A stretch of DNA of 64,000 bases from Hepsetus odoe (Eukaryota > Chordata > Actinopteri > Characiformes > Hepsetidae): assembly GCA_017165825.1 (NCBI GenBank), contig CM029380.1, forward strand, positions 23,014,819-23,078,818, read 5' to 3'. The position numbers were made by a program, and so were the translations under genes. The notes beneath the pieces are model-generated. The model was given only the letters and a program-made list of their open reading frames with translations, made no database searches and had not been told where the DNA came from. How positions within the stretch are numbered: position 1 is the stretch's first letter; each line of letters starts with the position of its first letter. Positions 22,880-33,439 of the stretch are shown one piece after another.

Positions 22880-24183
22880 ACACACAGCATGATCAATTAA
22901 CACATGCTGAACCGCAGAATATAAGCACGGAATTAGTAACACGAAATGAAATTAATTGCATTAGACAACATTTTTAGGGATGCACATTGATATTGGGATT
23001 GTACTGATATCAGATGATCATTTTAATAGAATTTTCTTCAGATTTTAAGAGGAATTAAAGCCAATTTCTAGTAACCAAATATTTGTGACGCCATGCATTT
23101 TTTATTTAATTCAAATCCTTTGCTGTCATACAACCTTGTAGGGGAGACTAAGATCAAAGGTAAGATTTTCTGGCAAAACTCAAGGGTCAAATGCTCCAAA
23201 ACTCTAGTTCGTCTGCTTCATCTGTTCGTCTCAAGTTATCTGAAACTATTACCTGAGTTATCTTTGGTTTTCCTCCAGGCTGTGCTGAAGAATAATGGCG
23301 GTCAAACTGAACGTTGACTTTAAAGCAGGTTAGAATTCTACAAATTTACTCATGATACAGTGAATTATTGCACCTATCACCTCATTTCCTGACAAAATGG
23401 AAAGAAATGGGGGGCTAAAGACTTTTGCACAGACAAAATGCTCTTAAAATCTCAAACCGTGTTTTCAAACTTGAAAAACAGACTTTTTAACAAATGAAAG
23501 ATGTGATTATTCTGTTATTTGTAAGCTTTCTGGCAGAAAGCAGTGATGATAATGTGCAGATTAAATGGCAGCAATGTAGTTTATTGCGTAGTGGAGCAAT
23601 CTGGACTTTACATCCTGTTTCCATCTCAAACCAGGAATCAGAATGTTCCACCTGACCCCACCTGCGTGGTATGGGATCACTTGTATGATCTCAGTTTACA
23701 AGGACTGTTATAGATAGTACAGTAACCGTTATAACACATAAAAAGAAAAAAAACCTCTTTTTTATTGGAAACCATCCTACAGGTTTATATGACAGCAATG
23801 AAAATTTGAAGATTCCATAATTCAGGATCACATATATACAAGAAGAAATATCGGATCAGCATTGCCACTAAATTCCCATATTGGTGCATGCCTAATCATT
23901 TCTATACTAAATAAATATTATGGTTAATGAATAATGTTGCTTTTGCAGGGGTTTAGATGCTTAATGCTAAATGGTCAATGTCATTTTGCACAAAAGCTCA
24001 AGCTCTACATATTAAAAGCACTAAAGTGCACTACATCTTCTACTACTACTCAATGTGCCAGCAGCCTGCATGGAGCCATTACCGGATCTGTAATGCTTTA
24101 GAGAATGTGGTTCATCGCAATCCAGTTAGCACTGATGGGTGAGGGTATTAAAAGTGGTCTTTGTTAATCTGGATTAGGCTGGA
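21905..24183. other. intergenic or intronic sequence downstream of the intact gene C exon
   Basis: It contains (AC)n runs at 22040-22095 and 22807-22888 and a Tc1-like remnant at about 23265-23440 (AATAATGGCGGTCAAACTGA, then a TIR-like CTAAAGACTTTTGCACAG). A minus-strand AATAAA lies at 23766-23761, about 420 bases past the stop of the exon at 24184, and could be its poly(A) signal. No other coding signal is seen. Confidence 0.5.
22807..22888 (+). repeat. (AC)n microsatellite
   Basis: About 40 AC units with one interruption. Confidence 0.95.
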
Positions 24184-24330
24184 TTAATCTACTCGCCTCA
24201 GTCTAGACTCCTGACAAAGGATGTAAATCCAGGGGTCACAAATCTGATTTAAGGTGGCCAATCGAATGCAGAACAAAACATAATATGGTTCGATGCTGGC
24301 GGCAGTCGTAACAGTCTTCATAATGTATAT
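24184..24330 (-). CDS. tbxa2r-like gene C, intact terminal exon (TM7)
   Basis: This exon has 48 codons plus stop. The acceptor is textbook: a branch-like TTGACTAAC, a pyrimidine tract and CTCCTGGACAG ending at 24331. The phase is 0, fitting the donor at 27850. It opens IYIMKTV (compare VFIAQTV) and carries IRLATLNQICDPWIYIL, keeping the TM7 arginine and the DPWxY motif. It ends RLRRVD and stop, with almost no tail, so the joined receptor would be 314 residues (human TP is 343). It differs from the terminal exons of A, B and 21.5 kb, which are closer to one another, so it is either an old exon duplicate or an acquired prostanoid-receptor exon. Its open frame and splice site make it the likely partner of the intact TM1-TM6 exon. 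Transcription is not shown. Confidence 0.7.
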   Translation of the reverse strand: MYIMKTVTTAASIEPYYVLFCIRLATLNQICDPWIYILCQESRLRRVD

Positions 24331-25344
24331 CTGTCCAGGAGAAATGGGGTTAGTCAACGGCAGGAAAAGGTCTTGATCACCAGTAAGAGGATGCACTGCA
24401 CGATTATTGTAGAAGCAGCCATCTTGGATTCTCCCACTTATCCCAGGTGCAGTTGATCAACCAAGACATGGAGCCCAAATTTTGTTCATTCAGTCTAGAA
24501 CTGCATCTCCAAAAACTACACACAAATTGGTTTTGTTGAAATACTTCACCCAAAGTTCTCCCATCCAGCTCTTCATTTTGGTGGAGCAGACTTATGGGTG
24601 TGGTTTAGGACACGGGAGAGCTTACTGTCACAAAATTTCACTGTTTTAGACAAAAATGTAGTGTCAGGAGGACTGATCTCAGATCAGATCAGATTTGATT
24701 TATTTTACACAAAAACTGATCCTAGATCAGAGCTCCTGCTTCTGGTTTAATGAGGAGCTGGATATGTTTTCAAGGAACCGAGAGAACGTTTGGGAATGTA
24801 TTTACAGAAAAGACTGTATCGATGTCTAGTTTTTGTGAACAACATAGTCTCACACTTTAAGTTGGGACAGCATGGTGGGTGGTGCTGTTGCTTCACAAGA
24901 AGGTCCTGGTTTCGATCCCCAGGTGGGTGGAGTGGACATGTTCTCCTTGTTTTTAGTTTTTTTCTGGAACATGGACTGAACCAAGGATGTTTATTCTCAT
25001 GTCTTTTTGATGACATTTATATATATAGGCATTCATTTTATATGCAAAGATAGATTTAATAGTGAATGTTTTACAGATGTAGGATGTGAAGGATGTTTTT
25101 TCATGTTCGTATCTGATGATCCCGATCAAATAACATTAAAAAAAAATCCATCATATGAATAAAACTTGAATATGACATATGCTATTTATTTCTATTTGCT
25201 TAAAAATTAGAACGCGTTTGACCTGCCATTCCAAACACCCTGCTCTACCAGAGTGTGATCAAAGTATTATTCAATATCTGTTTGAAATATAGGCCATTTA
25301 GTCAGTCTTTAGGAAAAGAAGCCTTCATGAATGCTAATGTCAGT

Positions 25345-25465
25345 CAGTCAGTCATTTTCTGGGCCGCTTGTCCTAATTAGGGTCGCGGGGGGTGCTGGAG
25401 TCCATCCCAGCTCACACAGGGCGAAGGACGGGGACACACCCTGGACAGGTCGCCAGCCTATCGAA
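25345..25465 (-). mobile_element. SINE tail fragment
   Basis: CAGTCAGTCAGTCATTTTCT is followed by GGGTCGCGGGGGGTGCTGGA and CACACAGGGCGAAGGACGGG, the complement of the tail of the SINE at 16372. Confidence 0.75.
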
Positions 25466-25686
25466 AGTGAAAGAAAGTGACAACCCTTGTCATTGCGAGG
25501 TCACAGCACAGCACACAGTGAACCTCTGCATTTAACCCATGCAAACACCGTGCAGCAGTGGGCAGCTATTGAAAGCGCCCAGGGAGCAGTGACAGGGACG
25601 GTATCTTGCTCTAAGGTCCAATTTCGTTGTGGTTCACTGTGTGCTGTGCTGTGACCTCGCAATGACAAGAATAGTCACTTTCACTT
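25466..25686. mobile_element. two SINE tails in head-to-head arrangement
   Basis: A minus-oriented body (AAGTGACAACCCTTGTCATT ... GGGACGGTATCTTGCT, to about 25614) meets a plus-oriented tail (TCCAATTTCGTTGTGGTTCA ... GAATAGTCACTTTCACT). The arms, GTCATTGCGAGGTCACAGCA and TGCTGTGACCTCGCAATGAC, are complementary and could fold into a stem. Confidence 0.7.
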
Positions 25687-26529
25687 AAGGTACCGTCTTA
25701 TTTTTACCATTACACTAAATTTAGGCAGACTATGAAAATGGAACCATGATCATATCTTAAATTAGTCTTTAAAAGACTCATACTGAAGCACTGGTGTGTA
25801 TGCAGATTCACTTATTGGAATTTAGGCTGCAGGTAGAGCATTACGTTTTAGCGAAGGTAGGGACTGGATGTTCAGTCTGAGAGCCATACGTTTGCTGAGT
25901 TGGAGGGAGGAACTTCCTCTGTTGGCTCCCACCGGACATGATAACTCCATTAATGGCTTATCAGCACCCAACACAGCAATGTCACTTGACTTACAGAACA
26001 GTGCATTTCCTGAACAGGATTCTTTCCCGAAGTGCACCACTTAAGTCAACGCCAGCAACTGAATTGGGAAAATCCACTTAAACTTCATTTGTTTCAAAAT
26101 CTACTTCTACCCGTTTGCTGATGTATCTCAGAAACTTGCTTTGGAAATTGAACGATTTGATTCAGAGCAAAATATGACATTGTCGTAATTTGGACCATTA
26201 TCCAGTTTCCTTCCATTTAGGCACTGCCAATTCGCCCTCATTTTTTCATTTATTTTGTTTGATTATTTTATTAAATACTGGATTTCTCATTATGGGTGTG
26301 AATGTACATGTCCCGTATGATATAATGCTCTGGCTTGACCTGTTTATTTTCCCTGCTTGTTGCTATGGGACTCCCGAGTCCTGCCTTCTTATTTTTGTGT
26401 TCACCTGTCAACAGTTTCTTACTCCTGCTGTTCCTCCTGTTCTTAATCCTGTGTACAAGTTGGCTTTTTTCAGTCCAGCTTCCCTTAATTGTCCTCTGTT
26501 CCATATGAGTAATGCTGAGTTATTGTAGT

Positions 26530-27190
26530 TTCCCTACATGTCCTCTCTCACCACATCCAAAAACCTTCTTATTGGTCTGCCTCTTTTCCTCTTTCCTGGC
26601 AGTTCCATCTTCAACATCCTTCTCCCGAAATACTTCTCATCTCTCCTCTGGACATGTTCAAACCAATGCAACCTTGCACCTCTAATGTTGTCTCCAAAAT
26701 GTCCAACCTGAGCTGTCCCTCTAAAATAACCATTTCTAATCCTGTCCAACGAAGATCTCTGTCAGCTCCAGCTCCGCTGCCTGTCTTTTCGTCAGTGCCA
26801 CCATCTCCAACCTGTAAAGCGTAGCACTCTTGCTGGTACCTGTCTGTCAAAGATCACTCCTGTCACTCTCCTCTGCCCATTCCAAACTGCCTGCACTCTC
26901 CTCTTCACCTCTCCCCGTTACTCTGAACTGCTGATCCCAAGTATTTAAATTCCTTTAAATTTATCACCTCTTCCCTACTGTTACTGCCGAGCACAATATC
27001 ATCTGCAAACATCACCGTCCACGGGGACTCCTGTCTATCCTTGTCCATCAACCTGTCCATTGCCACTGCAAAAAAAGAATGGGCTCAGCACTGGTCCTTG
27101 ATGTAATCCAACCTCTACCTTAAATGCAGCTGTCACTACTACTGCAATTGTCACACTGCACTCTTACATATCCTTTACCTCATACATATC
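26530..27190 (-). mobile_element. LINE fragment, same family as 11300-12395
   Basis: The minus strand encodes, with frame breaks, a motif B-like LHQG...LSPFFFA, then FADDI, then RIRNGYFRGTAQVGHFGDNI and HVQRRDEKYFGRRMLKMELP near the end. It is 5'-truncated and decayed. Confidence 0.8.
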
Positions 27191-27301
27191 CTTCACATGA
27201 TGCACGTCCCATGTGACGCACACAGCAAATTAACTAGCTACATTATTATTAACTCCAGCGTAAGACTAAAGAATCAAATGTCAAACTAGAGCTTGAAACG
27301 T

Positions 27302-27539
27302 CAGTCATTGTCTGACGCTTGTCCCAAGCAGGGTCGCGGGGGAGTGCTGGAGTCCATCCCAGCTCACACAGGGTGAAGGACGGGGGACACACCCTGGACG
27401 GGTCGCCAGCCCATCGCAGGGAGGAGCTTGACGGGGACGGCACCTTGCTCAAAGGTACCTCAGGATAACCTATTGGGAAGGGGCTCGAACCCCCGATCCT
27501 CTGGCCAACGCCCTAACCACTAGGCCACCACTGCCCCAG
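27302..27539 (-). mobile_element. tRNA-headed SINE, full length
   Basis: On the minus strand the head is GGGGCAGTGGTGGCCTAGTG with box B-like GGTTCGAGCCCC (near 27480-27490). The tail contains GGATGGACTCCAGCACTCCC. Confidence 0.85.
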
Positions 27540-27849
27540 TTCAAAACTGGGATTACATGAATTTAATTGAGTTGTGTTAATAGTTAAGACCACAGTTTCA
27601 GGGCAGTTTAAAGGTCCACATCCGAGATGTTCTGGCAAATCAACTAGGAAAAAGGCAGAATTTTTCACTGAACTATTCCATTACTGGTCCAAAAATGGTG
27701 TTAGACTTACTTTATGCCCTCTAAGAAGATAAGATGATTTTCTGATTTCTTTTACATTTTCACTTGAAGGACCTGAAACAAACTATACGCTAATTTACTG
27801 ACACTCTTCAGGCCTAGTACATTTCAAAATACCCACTTAAAAAACTTAC

Positions 27850-28647
27850 CAATAGTGGACACCAACAGATGGAGGCGACGACCATGATCAAGATGAGCTG
27901 CACCATCATCTCCACTTCATAATCTCTCCTCTGCTGGCTAGAGTCTTGCCTACAGCAGACCCTCAGCAGGGTGACCACACTCACTGTGTTCAGGACAAAG
28001 GACACAGTGAGAGAAATAAGCCCCACCAGTGAGAAGATGAGGCAGAAAGCCATATCCAGTGGCATGTGGCTGATGTTGAGGAAGCACCAGGAACCAGGCT
28101 GCTGGATATGGTAACTGCCCAGCCCCAGCAAGGGCAGCAGACTGATCAAACCAGCCGCCACCCACACCCCAGCCACCATGTAGCAGGCTCTGCTCTTGGA
28201 CACTTTGACGGAGTGGTGGGCGAAGGGCCGGTTGATGCCCATGAAACGCTCCATGGCCATGGTGGTACCAAGTAGCAGTGGACACAGTCCATAAAAGACC
28301 ATGGACATGCCCATGAAGTTGCAGAAGTGGCAATTGGGGTCAAGCTCCATCCAGTTGAAGCCGGTCACATGGAAGGAGACCACGATGGAGCCGGTGACCA
28401 GCAGGCCCATGAAGTCTGTTACCACCAGGCCGCAGAGGAAGAGGAGGAACGAGGAACGTGAGCTGCTTTTGTTGTGCTGGAAGGCCTTCACCAGCACCAC
28501 GAAGGCAAACATATTGGAGCTGAGACCCAGCACGCTGAAGACAGCAGAGAAGTAACCCGAGGCGATGGTGTGGTTATAGCTGGCGGAAAAATCTACCTGT
28601 GTTGTGTTGCCAGAGAAGCAAAAGGCTTCAGACGTGTTTCCTGTCAT
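27850..28647 (-). CDS. tbxa2r-like gene C, TM1-TM6 exon, intact
   Basis: A 266-codon open exon of a class A GPCR of the prostanoid group, closest by eye to the thromboxane A2 receptor (Gq/G13-coupled at the cell surface in mammals). The N-terminus has three Asn sequons (N4, N14, N25). TM1 is about 33-56 (LSSNMFAFVVLV) and TM2 about 67-91 with D78. C105 pairs with C188 in the second loop, whose GSYHIQQPGSWCFL is the prostanoid hallmark. ERF (133-135) replaces DRY, as ER-type motifs do in this group. TM4 is about 155-177, TM5 about 197-222, and TM6 starts at EVEMMVQLILIM and ends CWCPLL. The donor GTAAGT follows in phase 0, at the conserved prostanoid intron position at the end of TM6. The ATG at 28647 is the first in frame. 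The exon shows no lesion, unlike A and B. Confidence 0.93.
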
Positions 28648-28749
28648 TATGCTTCTGTTACTGGAGTGAAGTGGGGAGCAGCAAGCGTGTATATCTTGAT
28701 AAATCTTCTTAGTGGGGAATTACCTCATCCTGTAGGCCTTGCTTCACAT
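28648..28749 (-). other. gene C, 5'UTR part of exon 2
   Basis: The acceptor GTTTGACAG ends at 28750, at the same distance from the ATG as in gene A. The exon opens with ATG TGA, a start-stop upstream ORF of one codon, which in other genes can slow reinitiation. Whether it does so here is inference. Confidence 0.6.
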
Positions 28750-31700
28750 CTGTCAAACTGATTAGAACACATAATAGTTAACCACATGGTTCAACACAGC
28801 ATTTCATATCAGAACTGTAGATCAGCTTTTCTCCTGCTCTTTAAAACTGCCAGTGACCGTTTCATTTAGAATGGACCAAAAAAAACAGTATGAAGAAGCA
28901 CTAGTATCACCAATAGAGGGAAGCAGAGAGCCACCCCTCCCCCATTAGGAGTAAGTGATGAGCCTGTTCCCTTTACTCACCTTCACTGCTACACATTAAT
29001 TTGGTAGTTTTTTAAGTTTTCTTCTCTGTTTCCATGTTCTCCAGCCTATCTTTCCTGCACCAAACCTAACATTTCAATATTCAGGGATTCTCAAGTTCTG
29101 TCCTGTGTTTACATATTTCTCCACCTTTCTTTTCTGGGAAAATGATTCTGGTTTTTTGTTTCTCTTTTGTTTTCGAGTTCCAGCAAGTCAGACCTCCTCT
29201 GACAACTTTCTTTTTGCCTCCTTTAGCTGGGATCACCTTCATGGCAAGCTGAGTTTATGGTTCATATCCAGAGTAAGTTTCATACCTTCCATTTTCCTGA
29301 ACTTCTCTCCATTTAAGTCCACCCTGTCACTCCGTTGGTGGTTCATTTGGGCCTTCTGTTTACAGGTTCCAACTTGGAGTGAGTCTCCAGAAGACTAATT
29401 CAGCTTTACATGGCTTAATAATAATAAACAATATATAAATGAAATGTTTAATTGCTTAACTGATAAAAGAATGGATTATCACTAGTAAGTAAAATCTTAA
29501 AACTTGAACTATCTTTATGCTCTCAAACAGTATAGTGCAAGCGTTTTGGTCCACCCCTCAGTTCTTCATATGTTGCATCCAAAGAGCCAAACTTTCTATG
29601 TGAGGTGAGAATATATATTATTTGGGAACATTTCTCCAGAGCTTCCTGAACGACAATGTTTTTGTTTGTGTCCCTCATTTTCAGTACAGTCTCTGAACCT
29701 GAGCAGGTCCAGAAGCAGTGTGGGATCATCTCCACAGAGAACGGAAAACAAAAGGCAGCCGATGTCACAGACTGAGTGGTTGAATTGTTCCAGATCTACA
29801 CCTAGTTGTGTAAAACGCTCGTAAAAGCCGGTATCTGTTCATGACACGAACATAAACCTTTCAAGGCAAGTGACATACACTTGCACATACTTTCAGAAAA
29901 GTTTATTCCAACATGCATCAGAAGATTTCCTTGGGAGCAACGACACCATATGAGACTCAAATAGTCTTTGAAACAATAGTTTTATGTCGGTAATGGAAGG
30001 TTTATTATCAAATATCTCTACCTATCAAATACTAATAGTATTAAGGAACCCAGTCCACCCAGTACATGTAAGATGCCTGTCTGTCATATTTGCTGTTGTT
30101 CACAAAAGGCTAAAATGGGCAACACAGGAAAAACTTCAGAGTTATATCACTGTCAGTGCTGGAGCTTCTATATTTGGTCACTTTCCAGAAAGGATCTGAA
30201 GTTCTACAAGCAGCTTGAGTATTAATTGCAGAGGAATGTTTGCTTGCAATGCAACACTTTCAGAATGAGATCTTGGGAAGTAAAGCTTGTCTTTCCTTGA
30301 GAACTGATTTCATGGTCAATCACATGGGCAATGGGCACAGACTATTTTTTAAACGGGCATAAACAGGAAACCCAATCAAACAAACAATACAGGTCTGAAT
30401 GCAAACAGATTACATAACCCCACGATTTTGTTATGCCATAGCTATCAGTTGGTCCAGCTATGGCCAGGCTTGCAGGCTTCATTGGCTGGAACGTGTGGTA
30501 CACATCAATCTCTGATCTCAGTGCTAATGGCCCTTAACTCGCTCCAAAGTGGTGGCATAAACAATGCAGCCCACTTTACAGTCAGTAACATTCTGCTTTT
30601 CCCACACTCACAACGTGCAGCAGGAGACAGCTATTTAAACACCCAGGGAGCAGTGATGGGGATGGTACCTTGCTCAAAGGTCCCTGAGGGCAACCTACCA
30701 GTCTGGGATTACACTATTGTTACACTGTTGACCTGGAAACCCCATATTTAGATCAGTTTTTATAAACTAATATGTGCAAAATGTTCAAACGGTAGAAAGA
30801 TGAACTTCTTGAAGCATCAGACATACAATTATTAATGCTTTACCTTCTGAATTTCCTACTAATTACAAAACTATTCATTTTAGGTTTAAAGTGTAGAATT
30901 ATCTGTAGTTTAAATCTTTTGACGTTTCCTCTACAACTCTTATTGTTTAACTTACTGTCATGTAATGAAGTCACCAATACGTAAACAAAGTCACTCGGAA
31001 GGAAGACCGATGTGAAATTTCCTGTTCCAGAGTCGTTCACATTGGCGCTGAAAGGAAGACCAGCTTTTTAGCAGCTAATGGATTAAACACATTGACCGGG
31101 ACATGGTTTTGTGATCGTTCTGAGAAGGTTTTGGTCTTCATGGTGGATGGGTACCTGCAGTGTGCTGTGAGGGAACAAATAACCTCTTCAAATAACAAAA
31201 TTTCTTCAACTTTTCCACTATTTTATCATCATTAAGATTCCATTTAACACACCTGTAGCCCCCCCCCCCCCCCCCAGAGTAAATAGAGTTTGTATCTATG
31301 CAGACGTTACGACCCCGGGTTCGATTCAACACCACTGTGAAGAAAGTTCTCCACCCATTTAGCTACAAAACACAGTGAACGACTTCATTTACATGTCAAC
31401 GACTGATTGCAGAGGAACATTTGTAAAACTGGTGATGTTCTTCCTTAAGTCTGTCTGCCTGCCTGTCTCTCTGCATTTGTAACATAAGCGTTTTCCCTCT
31501 GGATCGAGGATTATTCTGAAGCACAAACTGATGAAGGGATCTCTAAAGAACACCCTTCCCTGTGTCGCAGACACTCTTCTCCAAATATCATTAGCCGCGG
31601 ACGTCTCCAGCTGATTTCTTGTGCCTCGATCAGAGTCAGGGCTCATTAGGACGCCTTTAACGAGGCCAGATAATCAGAGTTGATTCCATTACAAGTGTTT

Positions 31701-32073
31701 TAAAAACAATATCAGCTAAAATAATGCTAAATGTAATAACCTCTTATGATGAGAACACTGCATTTTCACTTCCAAGCTGTAAGAAATGTGCAGAAAAAAT
31801 AAGTTTTCTCTTCTCTATAATTTATCCCAACATGATCTGCTAGATTATGTCTTCATTTAGTCCTTCAAAATTCAAAATTAAAGCACAAATTAACCCTTTT
31901 CTTCAATCTGTGTTTAGGTTTTCTGTCTCCTGAGCACATTTACACTGCCTGGTCCTGCAGGACTCTGTCTGCACACGGATCCTACAGTGTTTGCAGTTTA
32001 AAAAAGTAAAAGTAAAAAAAAAGTCTAAAAGTTAAAAGTAGTTGTTTATCACAAAGTCAGTGCAGGTTCTTAC
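28750..32073 (-). other. gene C intron 1
   Basis: The intron is 3.3 kb from the donor GTAAGA (32073) to the acceptor at 28750. It contains a Tc1-like piece at about 29530-29770 (transposase C-terminal remnant and CATCTCCACAGAGAACGGAA), a decayed SINE at about 30560-30720 and a poly-C run at 31261-31275. The rest is unique sequence with no gene recognised. Confidence 0.55.
30560..30720 (-). mobile_element. SINE fragment
   Basis: It contains GAGACAGCTATTTAA, GGGGATGGTACCTTGCTCAA and TCCCTGAGGGCAACCTACCA. The head is lost. Confidence 0.6.
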
Positions 32074-32110
32074 CGTGTGAAGATGTTTGAAGTTGTTCAG
32101 TTTGATCCAG
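32074..32110 (-). other. gene C, noncoding first exon
   Basis: It ends CATCTTCACACG followed by the donor GTAAGA at 32073. The segment is conserved upstream of all three receptor genes (7003, 13942). The start is placed by the TATA-like box at 32142-32137 and is approximate. Confidence 0.6.
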
Positions 32111-32129
32111 ATGTGGAGCAACTGCAGTC

Positions 32130-32222
32130 CTGCTCTCTTATACTTCCTTCATGCTTCTGGACAAAGCACTTCTCAGTCTGAACACAGTGGGCAGGTCACA
32201 CCCCCAGTGTTGGGATTGGCTA
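32130..32222 (-). promoter_or_regulatory. gene C core promoter
   Basis: On the minus strand, AGCCAATCCC (CCAAT box, complement at 32215-32219) is followed by GGGGGTGTGACC, a possible GT-box or half-site, and by TATAAG at 32142-32137. Of the three copies this is the only one with an unaltered TATA-like site. Confidence 0.6.
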
Positions 32223-32244
32223 GAACGTTCCTGCAGTTTCAGGA

Positions 32245-32430
32245 GTTGAGATGTGCTGTGCTGAAGAATAATGGCGGTCAAACCAAATACTGCCTTTGAA
32301 GCTGGATAGACTGAAACTCTCTTTGTGTTGGATGTACGTGTGTTTGCGCATGTAATAAATCACAATGTGTCCCATTTTCCAGCTAAATATAAAGAAGTAG
32401 CCAAGACTTTTGCACCGTGCTGTACATGCT
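32245..32430 (+). mobile_element. Tc1-like remnant (3' end)
   Basis: It encodes AVLKNNGGQTKY-like residues, the C-terminus of a Tc1-type transposase, and ends with a TIR-like AAGACTTTTGCACCGTGC. It lies just upstream of the gene C promoter. Confidence 0.6.
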
Positions 32431-32539
32431 TGTGCAAATATTTTTTATTCTGCTAAATTGTTTACTATATTGAGGGGAATGTTAATAGTGCATGGAGTGT
32501 GTCAGGTTAACTGGGCAGGTGAAAAGCTAAGCTTATTGA

Positions 32540-32850
32540 TTAGAGAATCTCTTAGACCAGCTCGTTTCTTTAAGTTGTCTTCAGGGACAGTCCTCCGGGC
32601 TTTTTGTAGGATGTCCCAAAGCTCCTCTTTGGACGTCACCTGCTTTTCTTTTCCATTCTCTGTGGAGATGATCCCACACGGCTTCTGGACCTGCTCAGGT
32701 ACAGAGACTGTACTGAAAACGAGAGACAACAACACTGTCCTTCAGGAAGATCTGGAGAACTGCTCAGGTACAGAGACTGGACTGAAAATGAGAGACAACA
32801 ACACTGTCCTTCAGGAAGATCTGAAGAACTGTTCCTCAGCAAGAAGTAAA
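32540..32850 (-). mobile_element. Tc1-like remnant with a duplicated 62-bp piece
   Basis: The minus strand encodes the ELWDILQKARRTVPEDNLKK segment of a Tc1-type transposase. At the right, a stretch of about 62 bp (CTCAGGTACAGAGACTG ... GAAGATCTG) occurs twice in tandem (about 32693-32756 and 32763-32824). Confidence 0.6.
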
Positions 32851-33072
32851 GTATGACTATTGCGCAATAGTGTACATTATATGGGTGTAAACACTGATAT
32901 GTGAAAATAGCATGTATATAAGCATGTTTATAGACATTTACATTTATGTGTGTAGCTTTCATCCTGCACTATTACATTGTTTCAGATCATATACATATGA
33001 ATGCGTGGTGGTCATGAACAAGCCTTAAAATAGGGACTTTTATTCTCTTTTAAAAGTCCTCTACTTTTTCAT

Positions 33073-33316
33073 TTGAAAGTGAAAACCTGTCATTGTGAGA
33101 ACACAGCACAACAATGAACCCCAACGAAATGCAGCCTCTGCATTTAACCCATACACACCGTGTAGCAGGGAGCAGCTATTTAAAGTGCCCGGGGAGCAGT
33201 GATAGGGACAGTACCTTGCTCAAGGGTACCTCAGGGCTACCTACTGGTATGGGAATCAAACACATGATCTTCGGATCCAGGGGCAACTCCCTAACAACCA
33301 TGTCACCGCTGCCCCA
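33073..33316 (-). mobile_element. tRNA-headed SINE shared with the gene B flank
   Basis: Its tail reads GAAAACCTGTCATTGTGAGA at the left and its head is the complement of GGGGCAGCGGTGACATGGTT at the right. It sits in flanking sequence that also surrounds the SINE at 14938-15137. Confidence 0.8.
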
Positions 33317-33439
33317 TTGGCATTTTTTTTTTCTTTACTCAGAACAACCTGGGACTGGTCTTGTTGCATTTTTAGTTTTTATCTTTTTTTTTATCATCGT
33401 TTGTTCACTTCACCATTGCTGTTGTGTTGCTACTGTCTC

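Larger units (their letters stand above)
24331..27849 (-). other. gene C intron 2
   Basis: The intron (3.5 kb if the 24.3-kb exon is used) runs from the donor GTAAGT at 27849 to the acceptor at 24331. It contains a SINE cluster (25345-25686), a LINE fragment (26530-27190), a full SINE (27302-27539) and a short DANA-like piece at about 24870-24960. A 72-codon open frame at 25822-26040 (minus) has no recognised domain. Confidence 0.6.

Noticed and set aside
25822..26040. 72-codon minus-strand open frame
   Set aside because: Composition is protein-like, but there is no recognised domain, no flanking splice evidence, and it lies in gene C intron 2.
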